NCBI GenBank assembly: GCA_025201765.1
Contig: MU623340.1
Location: 730,416 to 794,415, forward strand
Direction: 5' to 3'
DNA: 64,000 nt
Origin: Daldinia sp. FL1419
Lineage: Eukaryota; Ascomycota; Sordariomycetes; Xylariales; Hypoxylaceae
Shown: positions 13,744 to 24,155 of the stretch, one piece after another
Layout: every line of letters starts with the position of its first letter
How positions within the stretch are numbered: position 1 is the first letter of the stretch
Notes under the pieces: model-generated
What the model saw: only the letters and a program-made list of their open reading frames with translations
The model's database searches: none
Told to the model about the DNA's origin: nothing
Position numbers and translations under genes: made by a program

Positions 13744-13888
13744 TTATATATAAATTGATACCACCTGTAGATAGTTATAGGCCCGACGGTGGCGAGCTAA
13801 AGAAGCAGAACGCTACAAGAAGCGACTTATGCACCAAATGTAACAACTGCAGTTGCCATCCCAGTTAGTACCAACGACGGCTCCGAAG

Positions 13889-15355
13889 CTAACTTTTATC
13901 GTTGGGTTTTATTCCGGACAGCAGGTATTGCTGCAAGGCCAACATTGACTCTTCTATCGAACCCCGTCCGAACATTTCCTTAAACGCTGCGTAATCAAGC
14001 GCATGATATTGATTCCCGTCTTGGGCCTGTTCAATGAGTCCTACCGACTCGATAATTCTCTCCATGTCAAGCTGGCAATCGTCGGGATATGATCCGACCA
14101 CGCGCGTAAAGCCGGGAGCCTGTGCCAGTTTTGCGAGGTTGTGATTCCCCGATAAGGCTTCAAAAAGCGCGCTGGCGAAAACGTTGACGTCTTCGCCTTG
14201 TGGGGCTGTGGACTGCGTATACCATATATGCCATATCGTTCGAAACGCTCCTAGGCGGGCGAGGAGAGACAGGGATAGTTTATGATATTGCTCCTGCATG
14301 GCGTCGTGGGGTATGAGGTCTCGAAGTGACGGTTGTCGCTCGCTGTCTCCCAGTCGTTGCCCTGTTAGAAGACCATAGATTGATAACATCAGATATGTAG
14401 GATTCTTCGAGAAATAGGAGCTCGTGGTATCCTCCGCAAGCTGGTCCATACACCTGCCCAACATATAGAAAATGTCAAGTAATTCCTTCGTATCCAAGTC
14501 AAGATTACTGCCCCGACCCATTACTATATATTTCTGGACCATATCCGGAGCAGCACATTGCGTTGCAGCCCTGATGGCACACCTTAGTAAAAAAGGAGAA
14601 ATTTCCGCCTTCTCTCCTTCGAGGACCACGAATAAGTTGTTGAGAAACGCGATCATTTTTTTCGAAGCGCTCGCGGGAGCCTTGTCCAAACACGCTTTTC
14701 CGATGACATCGGTGCTATGCGAAACGAGCCAGCGGCCGGTTGGCGTTCGAACCATATTTGTGATTTTCTGCTCGACTTGGATGACACTACGACACTGCAA
14801 AATTGCGCTTCGGAAACCATTCAAGTCGTCGCGGGTTAGTTCTCGACTGTTGGCCATCTTTTGCCGCTGGAGCATATACGCAATGGTCTTGGATGGACTA
14901 TGTAGTATGTAGTACGGTATGCTATTTCTATCGTAGATATTGGTTTCACTGATAACATAGTCGTGGTGACTGTGCTTTATATTGGGCGCACCGCGAAGGG
15001 CAACGGAAAGTATATCGTAGTCGGTTATTCGCCAATTGCTGAATTTATCTTTCTTGGTATGATTCCAATTCGTCTCATACGATTTATTCGAGGCCTCTAA
15101 CTTGCGGACAAGCTTCTGGACTGGTTCTCTCTGTTGTAAAATATGATCTCTGACGGACATTGGCCTACCATCGATGTTTTCGTCGAAGGGCCGCACAAAG
15201 GGGCTATTCTCGGAATCCAGGTCAAGGAGAAGGTTGGTGGCTTCAACTGGTATATAATATTGCTTGCGCTGCCTTCTTCTGACGGATCTATCCTTAGGCC
15301 ACTTTACGTACCAAGGCTGAGGGTAGTGCATATTTCGTATCGGGTTTCGTGACAT
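13889..15355 (-). CDS. Conserved-looking fungal protein of unknown function (488 aa)
   Basis: An uninterrupted frame of 488 residues with balanced composition, so very probably a real gene. I do not recognise the family. The N-terminus is basic (about residues 1-35 with an RRRQRK cluster). The middle and C-terminal parts (about 170-480) look mostly helical, with repeated hydrophobic helices reminiscent of helical-repeat RNA-binding proteins of fungal mitochondria; that resemblance is impression only. The start at 15355 is fixed by an in-frame TGA about 40 bases upstream, with no AG splice acceptor between them. An R-rich, presequence-like frame further upstream (15605-15396) therefore cannot be joined to it in frame. 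It is divergently arranged with SYF2. Confidence 0.75.
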   Translation of the reverse strand: MSRNPIRNMHYPQPWYVKWPKDRSVRRRQRKQYYIPVEATNLLLDLDSENSPFVRPFDENIDGRPMSVRDHILQQREPVQKLVRKLEASNKSYETNWNHTKKDKFSNWRITDYDILSVALRGAPNIKHSHHDYVISETNIYDRNSIPYYILHSPSKTIAYMLQRQKMANSRELTRDDLNGFRSAILQCRSVIQVEQKITNMVRTPTGRWLVSHSTDVIGKACLDKAPASASKKMIAFLNNLFVVLEGEKAEISPFLLRCAIRAATQCAAPDMVQKYIVMGRGSNLDLDTKELLDIFYMLGRCMDQLAEDTTSSYFSKNPTYLMLSIYGLLTGQRLGDSERQPSLRDLIPHDAMQEQYHKLSLSLLARLGAFRTIWHIWYTQSTAPQGEDVNVFASALFEALSGNHNLAKLAQAPGFTRVVGSYPDDCQLDMERIIESVGLIEQAQDGNQYHALDYAAFKEMFGRGSIEESMLALQQYLLSGIKPNDKS

Positions 15356-16056
15356 TTTGAGGGTGATGGTTGGATTTATAGAAGGATATCATTTTTTAAC
15401 GGGGAAAAAAAAGAAGAAGAGAGAGATGGAAAACTGCTATAGCATTATTTAATTTTGTGACGCCCCCCAAGTCAAAATATCGAGTAGCTGTCGTATAAAC
15501 CCTCGATATCGCGGGGGTTATAATGTTGCGAGACCATTTTCGAGAAGCGAATAAGATAGAAAATACAAACCTCGTCCCTGTTCGTCTCCAATACTTTCTC
15601 CACATAAATTTGGTCTTAAAGAGCTGCTAGCGAGACTACCCCGGATTCTGGGGTAATTACCTTTAGGGTCCGAGGTTTTGAGGGGTAAAAAGCATAAGCT
15701 AAGAAGCTAGCTGGCACGGCCCCTGGCGCTACCTACTGGGTACCTAGGTACGGTGTTAGGTAGGTTACGAGGTGGATTCCCAAGGTTTAAAAAGGGTACG
15801 GACGGCATATAGATAATCCGCGAAACCGTGCCCACACTGATTAGGTAAACAGGTACCCCATGTACCTTCCAAAGGGGTACCTAGGTACGGCTCCGTTGCC
15901 AGTTGCCAGTTGCCAGTTGCAAGTTGCATCATACAAACTACCAATTTATTTATTAACATTCCGTCAACTGATTAAAACAACTATCACTAGACTTTATACT
16001 ACTATTCGAACCATACGTCTACGTCGCAACCTTCGGAATCACCCTCTCAATTAGCT
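15356..16056. promoter_or_regulatory. Divergent intergenic region between the 488-aa gene and SYF2
   Basis: Both flanking genes start outward from here. It includes an inverted repeat (AGGTACCCC at 15851-15859 and GGGGTACCT at 15874-15882, 14-nt loop) and a 7-bp tandem array just downstream. No specific promoter element can be assigned. Confidence 0.5.
15895..15927. repeat. 7-bp tandem repeat (GTTGCCA), about 4.7 copies
   Basis: GTTGCCA repeats head to tail, the later units drifting to GTTGCAA, about 130 bp upstream of the SYF2 start codon. Confidence 0.85.
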
Positions 16057-17028
16057 ATGCCTCCCGCGAAGAAAAGGAAGACGGCATCAGCTGCCAAGGC
16101 CGCTGCCAAATCGAAGAATGTGGAAGACACTCCGGCAGCAGAGGTAGTCGATCAAGCTGCTTCAACCAACGACGAGAACCCCCAAGATAAGCAACCAGAA
16201 GAACAGAATGACCACACACAGGCGGAAGAGACTACAGCGTCATCGTCGTCGGCAGCAGCAGAAGCCAGTTCGGCCGCAGATGCTGCTGAGAAAGCAAAAG
16301 AGCGGATGGCACGCTTCCGCGCTCTACAGGCCCGCGCGAAGGTGTCTTCAGACCAGAACCTCGCCGAAACAACGAAGGAATCCCAGCGTCTAGCCACCGA
16401 CCCGACCGCACTCGTATCGTTAAATCGCCGTCGCGTTATCGCCACGCAAAAACTGCTCAAAGCCGAGACGGAGGAGGCGGGTGAAGACTTTGAGCGCAAG
16501 CGGGCGTGGGATTGGACTGCTGAGGAGAGCGAGCGTTGGGATAAGCGCATGAAGAAGAAGGCTGCCCACCGCGACAACAACGCATTCCAAGACTACCGCC
16601 AAGAAAGTAACAAGGTATACAAGCGACAGGTGCGCGACATGGCTCCCGACCTCGAGCGTTACGAAAAAGACAAAATGGCTGCCATCGAGAAGGCCGCAGC
16701 GTCCGGTGGTCTCGAAATTGTCGAAACCGAAGATGGAGAATTAATCGCCGTAGACAAGGACGGTAGCTTCTACTCCACGGCCGATTCAACGTCCTTCGTG
16801 GAAAACAAACCCGACAAGGCGGCCATCGATAGATTGGTGGGCGACTTGCAGAAGGCGGAGGACGTGAGGATGCGCAAGAGGCGCGAGAGGATGGCGCAGA
16901 ATGGCGACGAGGGCGATGTCACGTATATCAACGAGAAGAACAAGCAGTTCAACCAGAAACTGGCGAGGTTCTATAACAAGTACACTGCGGAGATCAGGGA
17001 TAGCTTCGAGCGCGGGACTATGATTTAA
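16057..17028 (+). CDS. SYF2: Pre-mRNA-splicing factor SYF2
   Basis: Intronless, 323 residues. SYF2 is a component of the Prp19-associated (NineTeen) complex of the spliceosome and acts in the nucleus. The N-terminal ~100 residues are Lys/Ala/Glu-rich and low complexity. The conserved SYF2 domain covers about residues 140-320, with the typical pattern of Trp-rich charged helices (residues around AWDWTAEESERWDKRMKKK), the YKRQVRDMAPDLERYEK segment and the terminal NQKLARFYNKYTAEI motif. Length is normal for fungal SYF2. The ATG at 16057 starts a basic PPAKKRK sequence usable as a nuclear localisation signal. Neighbour COQ11 converges on it. Confidence 0.93.
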   Translation: MPPAKKRKTASAAKAAAKSKNVEDTPAAEVVDQAASTNDENPQDKQPEEQNDHTQAEETTASSSSAAAEASSAADAAEKAKERMARFRALQARAKVSSDQNLAETTKESQRLATDPTALVSLNRRRVIATQKLLKAETEEAGEDFERKRAWDWTAEESERWDKRMKKKAAHRDNNAFQDYRQESNKVYKRQVRDMAPDLERYEKDKMAAIEKAAASGGLEIVETEDGELIAVDKDGSFYSTADSTSFVENKPDKAAIDRLVGDLQKAEDVRMRKRRERMAQNGDEGDVTYINEKNKQFNQKLARFYNKYTAEIRDSFERGTMI

Positions 17029-17701
17029 ATAGAAATAGAAGGACGGACGTGTCTGCGGTTACGATGAGTACCTACTACCTATCTCCCATCTAGGTACCTG
17101 TCAATAGGTATTAATTAGGTGGTTAAAACTTTTTTTTTAATTGTACCGCGAGGCCGCGATTAGGTTTATATAGCCAAATTACAAGTGCAGCAAGTAATCG
17201 GGACCGGCCACCGAGGCCTCGGGGGTCCCGGGAGTAAAAACAGGGTGGCGTAGTTGGAAGCACCGGGCTTCCTGTTTACACTTGTCACCTGGTTGTTTTT
17301 CACGGCGGTCACCTGTTCGAACCGGCGGATAACGGGTGGGCTGCTGAGTTTTTGCTGTTTTTTTCTACACTTTTGTTTTTTATTTTTATTTTTTTTTTTT
17401 AAAATTCTTTTTGCCTGATAAATCCCCTATGAAACCTGATTGAATCCTCCCCCCCCCTTTTACCTGGGTACCCGATACAAATGGCGTTTTTCATCACAAG
17501 CAGTATTATAGATGGGCCGTATTGGCGGTACACGATTATTTATTATATAACTAGCATATTTTGGCGGGTGGAGAGGGCGTTCGTTGGAGAGAGAGAGAGA
17601 GAGAGAGCTATGATATGATACAATCTATAGGCGTGCAGCGCAGTCGTCCGTCATTAATACAAACAATCCAAAAGCCCATTTCGACTTCCCCCCTTTTTTA
17701 T
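17029..17701. other. Convergent intergenic region SYF2 / COQ11
   Basis: This holds the 3' ends of two convergent genes, T-rich tracts around 17,340-17,405 and a GA dinucleotide run. A tRNA-like TTCGAAC loop near 17,315 lacks a pairing T stem and was rejected. Confidence 0.6.
17586..17607. repeat. (GA)n dinucleotide run
   Basis: About 22 bases of alternating GA, a plain microsatellite. Confidence 0.9.
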
Positions 17702-18649
17702 TCAGAGCATAGTCTTCCTCCACGCTTTGGTAGCTAGTTCCTCGATCTCGGCGACTTCCACTGGCCCCTTGGTCTTCCCATCACCTAATGCCTCGACGAC
17801 GGCCTCGGCTACGATGTCTACTTTTAGGGGCTTGACGCCAGCCGCGCCCATAATTCCACCGAAGACGCCGCGCGTGAGCCCGTTGAAGGCGGCTCCCACG
17901 CCGGTCATGGCTGCCATGCCGACTGTGATGGGTCGCGAGGTATCGTATAGGAATGGTGAGCGGATGAATAAGCTCCGCATGCGTGGGAATTCGCTCGCGA
18001 TGGTGCTTTCGGCTTCTCGCTTCGTCGAGAGATACCTTGCCGGAAGTACGGGCGCACCGCCTGCCGCTGAGATGTACGCGAAAGCAGCGGCGTTCTCGCG
18101 TGCAGCTTCTCTAGCTAGCATGATAGCACTATCGCGGTTCATGGTCTCGTACGTGAGTTGGCTCTTGGTCTCGGGCGGCCGGATGTCTTGGTCAGTTCCT
18201 TCCGGGACCTTGCGCTCTAACGGGTTTCCTGGTCGCGGTGGGGACGAAAACACCTTTCGTAAACCCTCGAGAGGAGAATCTCGGCCTTGCGCTATGCCTT
18301 TATAATCGGCTTCTAATAGGATTCCAAGGCTGTGGACGACAAAGTCGGCGCCTTTGAGAAGTGGTGCGTAGGTTGCCGGACGCAACATGTCGGCCCGTTC
18401 CCAGGTTACCTTGCGGGCCCATTGGGGTGGTTTGTCTGATGCTGTGACTGTGTCCCACCTGGGCTCACCGGAGCGACTAGAGGGGTTGTTAGTACGATGA
18501 TATATAATATATAAATAAACGTGAAGAAATAAATGTGGCATAATTTACCTTATAGATGTTACATCCCAACCTCGAGCAACTGCGTATTTGCATATCCTAG
18601 ATCCGACGAACCCATTCCCGCCGCACACTATGAGTTTCTTAGCCGACAT
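17702..18649 (-). CDS. COQ11: COQ11-like mitochondrial NAD(P)-binding protein (atypical SDR)
   Basis: Two exons, 18649-18549 and 18476-17702, with a 72-nt GT-AG intron; 291 residues. The junction restores ISRSGEPRW, a well conserved stretch of this family. The N-terminus is a Rossmann start with GGNGFVG at residues 10-16. NSAD-type catalysis is not expected: this is the atypical extended short-chain dehydrogenase family of yeast YLR290C (Coq11). That protein associates with the coenzyme Q biosynthetic complex on the mitochondrial inner membrane. Further landmarks are FVVHSLGILLE, FAYISAAGG and LSTKREAE, the last containing the YxxxK-like position of the family. The C-terminus has the usual GVKPLKVDIVAEAVVEAL segment. 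Family assignment is strong; the exact biochemical activity of the family is unsettled. Confidence 0.9.
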
Positions 18650-19482
18650 GACGAGTGAGCTGAGCTTAGCTGCAGCTGTAATAGGTAGTAGCTACAGCTT
18701 GCGTGCAACTCAAAAGCTACCTAGAGATATATATGTATATATGTATAGGTAGGTAGGTATTATATATTATGACTCGAATTCCGTCGAGTGAGACTATCAA
18801 ATAGTAATTTGTTACCGGATGGGCTTAAATATGGAAAAGTCTACTGTCAGTGTACGACATCATCGGCTCATGTGTAAGGCTGAGAGCTCTGCCGCGAGAA
18901 ATTCCCGTAGGGATGAGGACAGGGGTGAGAATTTGGCGTTTCTATTGGCTTGATTGTGACATAACCCCTGTCGAAACTATGGGCCTGGGATGTATCTAGG
19001 TGAGTAAGGCTGAAGAATGATGCCTTGAAAAAAATAAGTTGCATTATCGATAAGATGGAGCTAATGCAGTTCTACATAGATAGCTTTGTGAGGTAAAGAA
19101 GTCGGTGCGGTCTTGCCTTTGCAATTACAATAGTTCTATAATTCAGCGGTAGTGCTTGCTTACCTTACGACCTAGACACGCCTTAGCGTTTGAAGAAGTA
19201 CGGGCTAATAGGACCCCTTCTAAATTAATTTATAGAAGGAGAGCTACGTACATACCTACCTAGGTACCTATACAAGTAATCAATTGGGGGTAGTTGCCAC
19301 TACCTTTTCTTCGCGGGACCTCTACTCTTATCACACCTACCGATTATTCTACCAATTATTAACCCATTTATTTCAACCTTTCGACCTTTCAACCCCAATA
19401 ACCTTAATCGTATTACCGTATTTCTATTCCTAATACTCCATACCTACCACCACCACCACCACCACTACCACCACTGCCAGCC
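18650..19482. promoter_or_regulatory. Divergent intergenic region COQ11 / YAF9
   Basis: Both genes start outward from this 833-bp spacer. It contains TATATA/TAGGTAGGTA runs around 18,725-18,765 and 19,255-19,275. A (CAC)n run at 19,447-19,475 lies directly before the YAF9 ATG, in a C-rich, CT-rich leader typical of highly used fungal promoters. No specific factor site was assigned. Confidence 0.5.
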
Positions 19483-20331
19483 ATGGCGCCTCCCGCGGGA
19501 AAGCGCGTCAAAGGCGTACAAATCTACCGGCCCTTCATCTACGGCACCACCGCGCGCCCCTTCAACGACACCGACAACCCACGACCAGCCGGTGTCCCCG
19601 CCGACCACACCCACTCGTGGCAGGTCTTCGTCAAAGGCGTCGACGACACCGATATCTTCTACTGGCTGCGCCGGGTACAATTCAAGCTGCACGAGTCTAT
19701 CCCGAACCACCTGCGCACCATCGACGCCGAGACCATCATGAAAGAAAACGAAGGCAAACCCGCCGCGCAGCGACAAAAAGCGTTCGTGGTCAACGAGACG
19801 GGGTGGGGAGAGTTCGAAATCACGATCCGTCTGTATTACGATAGCCGCAGCAGCGAAAAACCCCAGACGCTGTATCATCACCTGCGCTTGCACCCGTACG
19901 GGCGCACGGAGGCGGAAAAAGAAGCCATGCGCAACGGCGGGGAGGTCGTGGCGTGGGTGTACGAAGAGCAGCTGTTCAACGAGCCCTTCGAGGACTTCTA
20001 CAAGATCCTAACGACCGGGGCGCGGGATAAGAACGCGTCGGCCGGGGGTAAGGGGAAAGGCAAAGGGAAGAACGCCGCGCAGCAACAAGCCGACTCCTCG
20101 GGAAGCGAGGTCAAGGAACGCAGCGCCATGATACCGCTGTCGAATCGGCCCGGCCAGCCGTTCAGTCGCGAGACGGAACAGTTGGAGATCAAGAGGCTGA
20201 AGGAGGCCGAGGAGAAGGTCCACCAGATGGTGTTGGAGATGACCAAGTCGGTCAAGGCCAAGGAGGCGGAACTCGCGGCGCTGAAGAAGGCTTCGGCTGC
20301 GGCGGCCGCGGCGGCTGCTCCCGGCTCTTAG
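19483..20331 (+). CDS. YAF9: YEATS-domain chromatin protein YAF9
   Basis: Intronless, 282 residues. YAF9 is a shared subunit of the SWR1 (H2A.Z deposition) and NuA4 (H4/H2A acetyltransferase) complexes and reads acylated histone lysines through its YEATS domain. The domain covers about residues 8-175, with the diagnostic HTHSWQVFVKG (42-52), FYWLRRVQFKLHES (59-72) and TGWGEFEI (106-113) blocks. A Glu/Lys-rich coiled coil (about 220-270) forms the C-terminus, as in yeast Yaf9. A region around 78-103 is longer than in the yeast protein. A glycine/lysine linker (GGKGKGKGK, near 187-196) separates the two parts. Strong GC-rich third positions. After the TAG the frame stays open for 83 more codons (separate entry). 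Confidence 0.94.
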   Translation: MAPPAGKRVKGVQIYRPFIYGTTARPFNDTDNPRPAGVPADHTHSWQVFVKGVDDTDIFYWLRRVQFKLHESIPNHLRTIDAETIMKENEGKPAAQRQKAFVVNETGWGEFEITIRLYYDSRSSEKPQTLYHHLRLHPYGRTEAEKEAMRNGGEVVAWVYEEQLFNEPFEDFYKILTTGARDKNASAGGKGKGKGKNAAQQQADSSGSEVKERSAMIPLSNRPGQPFSRETEQLEIKRLKEAEEKVHQMVLEMTKSVKAKEAELAALKKASAAAAAAAAPGS

Positions 20332-20583
20332 GATGGGTCGAGGAAAATAGCCCGGAGGGGTAGGAAGAAGAAGAAAGTGAGTTTTACGGCTACGTTGGAA
20401 GAAGTACAGGAACATGACGGTGGGGAGGACGGGGATGGGGACTACCAGGTTGAGGATGAGGGTGAGGATGGCGAGGGGCAGGAGGCTGGGTCGCGCCTTG
20501 TTAGGTTGAAGGCGCGCAAGAAGCACCTGAAGAAACTGGCTAGTGGCCGTCGCGTGGCGCCGCATAGGGATGCGCCGTCGTAG
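20332..20583 (+). other. In-frame open extension after the YAF9 stop codon
   Basis: Directly after the single TAG (20329-20331) the same frame continues open for 83 codons to a second TAG at 20581. The predicted peptide is patterned: a basic cluster (RRGRKKKK), a strongly acidic run of Glu/Asp/Gly, and then a basic segment (RLKARKKHLKKL). There is no in-frame ATG, so it could not be an independent protein. It could be a readthrough extension, a C-terminus lost by a recent stop mutation, or simply purine-rich 3' UTR that happens to lack stops. Typical ascomycete YAF9 ends close to the first stop, so the first stop is likely the normal one. Confidence 0.4.
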
Positions 20584-21904
20584 GCTGAGGGATAGAAGGC
20601 TTGGCTTGTGCTTCCACGAATGGGCTCCCGGAGTCAGTACCGAGATGGGATAGCAGGAGAGTAGAGAATATCCCGATGCCGGGCACGGCTTGCTTACAGA
20701 TAACACACCTGTGCATCCAAGTTCTCATCTGAGATCTCTGCTCACCCAAGGTACTGCGTTTGTGCGCAGCTTTATACCCAAATCGCTCACGACGGCTTTC
20801 AAGTAGTATCACTATCGTACCCGACTGGAAGACGGGTATTGGGACGGTAGAAGGTATCCAATGGGCATAGACTTGAAGCATTTACTGTATTAGGAGAGGC
20901 GGCACGGTCCATGGGCTAGGCCTGGCTCAGACTTATACATAAGTATCTAACCTAGGTAGTATTTGTACACATGCCTAAGTGTTGGTTGATAGGCATACAG
21001 ATACACATATATAACCGGTATTACGCCTAAGAAATAAAATTACAAAGCCATTTCGTAATTACTTACTAGACTTTCTTAGGTTTCATGCGAAATAGGCGTT
21101 ACAAAAGTCTACGTAAGAACTTACCCCTAAACCACATACCTTACTTAACCTTGATACCTAAAATCATTCTCCTTTCCTACATCATTAACACCCAAACTCA
21201 CTCCACACTACGTAAAACACCACTAATTTGCTCATCATACAATATGATCTTTATTTATATCTGATTGGAGTAATTTCTCTCAAGAGGACTCCAGCCTCGA
21301 GCGAGTCTCCACGATACCGCAAGCTAGCTCAGCTGTACCCGGGAGACCCCTTATGTACCAGCACGCTCTAACTCTCTACCTTTACCCTACCCTACCGTAA
21401 ATCCGAGGTCAGTTCCCTAATCCGTCACCTGACCTGGTCCTTTGCCGCCCTTTTTCCTAGACACGCCGCCCGCCCATTCCTTCCACGGGTGGCCTCTAGG
21501 GCGCAAATCCGTTCGTAACATAAGAAACGCTTGCCAAAAAAGCAATCTGGATAACTTGCTCGCTTACTTGCTCTGCTGTATCGAAAAATCGGATGTTTTT
21601 CTTTCGCCCGGGTCACCAACAATGTGCCCGACAGATAGACCAAACACAATCTTTTCTTTCAAACAAGTCGTCATCAAATATCCCCAATCTTTTTTGTAGA
21701 CCTGTTCGCCCGAAACGCCTCTGCAAAAATTCGCCGCTTAATAAACATTAGACATTCGGATATCTCCACCGCCAGGGCCTTTCCCCGCCGTAATGCCTTG
21801 TCGTAACGCCATGTGCCGGTATTTACAGTCTACGGTACTTTGTATAGACAAATGAAAGAATTCCTGAAAGATCGAAAATATTGGGGTGATCGGTACGACA
21901 CAGA
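20584..21904. other. Convergent intergenic region YAF9 / MDM34
   Basis: About 1.3 kb with the 3' ends of two convergent genes. Short frames on both strands show no domain and I see nothing else beyond a few TACCTA-type tracts. Confidence 0.6.
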
Positions 21905-24155
21905 TTACTGTGTCGCTTGGTATGCGGGGGGCGGAGTATCTTCTCGTTCCGCCCAGAAGTTTTCGTTTCGTTGCTTCTCGTCGTATACGCGACGCGCAAT
22001 TTCTCCTGCCATCTTCATGATCCAAGCCTGCTCTAGAATCACGGATGAGTCGGAGCTCGTCGGCCGACGCCGCTCTAAATTAAACGGAACTTTGGAAGAT
22101 GAAGCAAGGGCCTCCAAAATCCTTTCCTGTCGTCGGATCGGAGTACTACTCGCATTGTTTTCTACTGACTCGTTTCCTACCGACTGTACAGAAACGTCCT
22201 CGGGGACAGCTGGATCTTTGAACATATCCATATCCAGGGGCGGACGAGATGGCATTTCCTTCTCGGACCTGAATCGAACATTACCTGAAAACGGTTCTTG
22301 GTCTGCTGGCTCTTCCTCGGGATCTTCTGGTATTGAAGTCGGCAAGATCGGCTCGGAGAAAGGTCCAACAACGGACGTAGTATCCGATACAGACTCACCA
22401 GTTTCGGTGCTCGTTTCATCACCGGCTCTGCTGCGGCGCAAATTAACCACGCGAGTCTTCTTCTTGCGCGAGCTTCTCGAATGCCGACCAGCGCCAAGAG
22501 CCAGACCAGTAGTGGCCGAGTGTAGACTAGTCAATGATGGTCGCGAGGGTATACTGCCTTGATCCACGCTGCTCGAATCAGTAAACGTGTAAGTCGTACT
22601 ACTTCCTTGCACGGAGTGTGTTCGCATTAGACTAGGTGCCGTTGGATTTGGCGTCGAGTATCCAGTATCACTGCGGTCCATCGACCCAGCCCAAGCCCTA
22701 AACAACGCATCACGAATTCCAGGTGTAAAAAGCGACAATGTCCGATGGGAATCGGTAAGAGCCGCTAGCCTCAGCAGGTTCTTCTGAGAGAATAACGACT
22801 GCATTTCCGGGCCACCGTCCATGGATATCGATGCAATCTCACTCGGATCGAGTACGTGTCCGTTTGAATCGACTGCTTCCGCGGGTAGATTCGTAAAGGG
22901 ATCAATGACGGCTTCATCTTCGGCCTCTTCCTTGGGTACGACCTCTTCCCTCGGTAATTGGTCAGGACACCAAAGCCGCAGAGAGAGCTTGTGAATGATA
23001 GCTGGTAACTCATCCATCATTAAAGTTCTTAACTTTCCCTCAATGGTTCTCTGAAGGTAGTCTCGAACGAATTGGATGGAGTCAAAGGTCGAAGAGACCT
23101 TGAGTGATTCAAGGGGATCATTTCGAAAGACTAAGGTGAGACCCTTTTGCTTCGAAAAAACCAAAATAATGAAAGCGGATAGCTTAATCTCAGATAAAGT
23201 AATAGACAAAGGTATTGTCAGACTTGAAGCAGCAGCTAGGGGTTGAGGCGACGTAAATGACGGCTTAGCTGAAAGATACGTATTCAAGGGGTTTGCCTGT
23301 TAGGAATTTGATGTTAGCCATCTTAATGACGCACGAGCCCTAATTAGGACTTGGTACTTGGGGAAGCTCGAAAAAAATCTCCGAAAGAAAGGAAAAAGAC
23401 GCGAACCCCTGGTAACACCTAAATACCCAGATTCATGCAGAAACATCTAAATGCTCCACATACGCGAGGGGAAAAAAAAAAAAAAAAAAGTTGGTATGAA
23501 AAATTCGTCCTTTTTCGCGTAACTATGTTCAAACAATAGAAAAGAGAAAGAGTTGGGGGGGTTGGGAAAAGGCACTGAGGTAGCTAGCTGGGAATGCTAG
23601 GTATGTATAGCTTTGGTAAATTTGAGATGAAAATGTTTGTGTGAAAAATTTGTTTGTGCGACGTCGGTACTATTTGCTTTGTGATGGAAGCCAACGACGT
23701 AATGAAGCTATGATAGAGCTTCATGACGCCTTGACAGAAAGCTTTGATATAAAATTGTAATAGGAAAAATTTCCAAGAAATCCCAGTGGGACCCCATTAA
23801 CAACTTCGATTTTTTTTTCTGCCCAACCCCTCTTTCTCCGCGACAAGCAGCGCAAATAGATAGAAAAAAATATATTATAAACACCTACTTGAACTCTCGT
23901 CCGTAATGTTAAAAAAGCATCGCCCGAGTAGCACATCTTGAAGATGCCGCGAAACCTATCCTCGGCCAAGTCCCCAATTTCCAGGATCTCCAGATCCGGC
24001 GGTACGGACCCGAGGTTGAACTCGGTGACGAGGATATCATCGACGATTATTGGGGGCTTCGGAGATTTATTGAGTGCATCCGTGAGGAGCTCCTGAGCTC
24101 GCTTGTAGAACTCGGCGTCGGCCGTGAGCGGCGACCAGTTGAAGTTAAAGGCCAT
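21905..24155 (-). CDS. MDM34: Mitochondrial distribution and morphology protein 34 (ERMES subunit)
   Basis: Two exons, 24155-23889 (89 codons) and 23296-21905, separated by a 592-nt intron (GTAGGT...CTAACAG); 552 residues. MDM34 sits in the mitochondrial outer membrane and with Mmm1, Mdm12 and Mdm10 forms the ER-mitochondria encounter structure, which moves phospholipids between the two membranes. The N-terminal ~205 residues are the SMP lipid-binding domain, beginning MAFNFNWSPL and containing DLEILEIGDLAEDRFRGIF; the junction restores TRVQ-ANPLNTYL. The rest is Ser/Glu-rich with a polybasic patch (RHSRSSRKKKTRVVNLRRSR) characteristic of the family, and ends with a conserved EQAWIMKMAGEIARRVYDEK helix. 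Length is normal. The intron is about ten times the usual size here and carries an 18-nt homopolymer (T on the coding strand). Confidence 0.93.

Larger units (their letters stand above)
4022..13888. other. 9.9-kb gene-poor region
   Basis: No frame here shows a recognisable domain, and the longest ones (4903-5451 -, 8706-9260 +, 12355-12837 -) read as low-complexity or random peptide. The segment nearest 4022 should hold the promoter of the Ecl1-like gene. Composition is only mildly AT-rich, with none of the extreme depletion seen at the right end, so it is not an obvious RIP relic. It is full of TACCTA/TAGGTA tracts and short tandem repeats. A multi-exon gene with very short exons, or a non-coding RNA, cannot be excluded by eye. 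Confidence 0.5.

Noticed and set aside
15396..15605. Arg-rich, mitochondrial-presequence-like frame upstream of the 488-aa gene
   Set aside because: An in-frame TGA lies just upstream of the 488-aa start and no AG acceptor lies between, so it cannot be its first exon; alone it has no support.
17225..17335. tRNA-like TTCGAAC loop in the SYF2/COQ11 spacer
   Set aside because: The bases flanking the loop do not pair, and no acceptor stem can be drawn.
20008..20706. 232-codon antisense frame across the 3' part of YAF9
   Set aside because: It is a shadow of the GC-rich YAF9 coding strand and has Leu/Arg/Pro low complexity.
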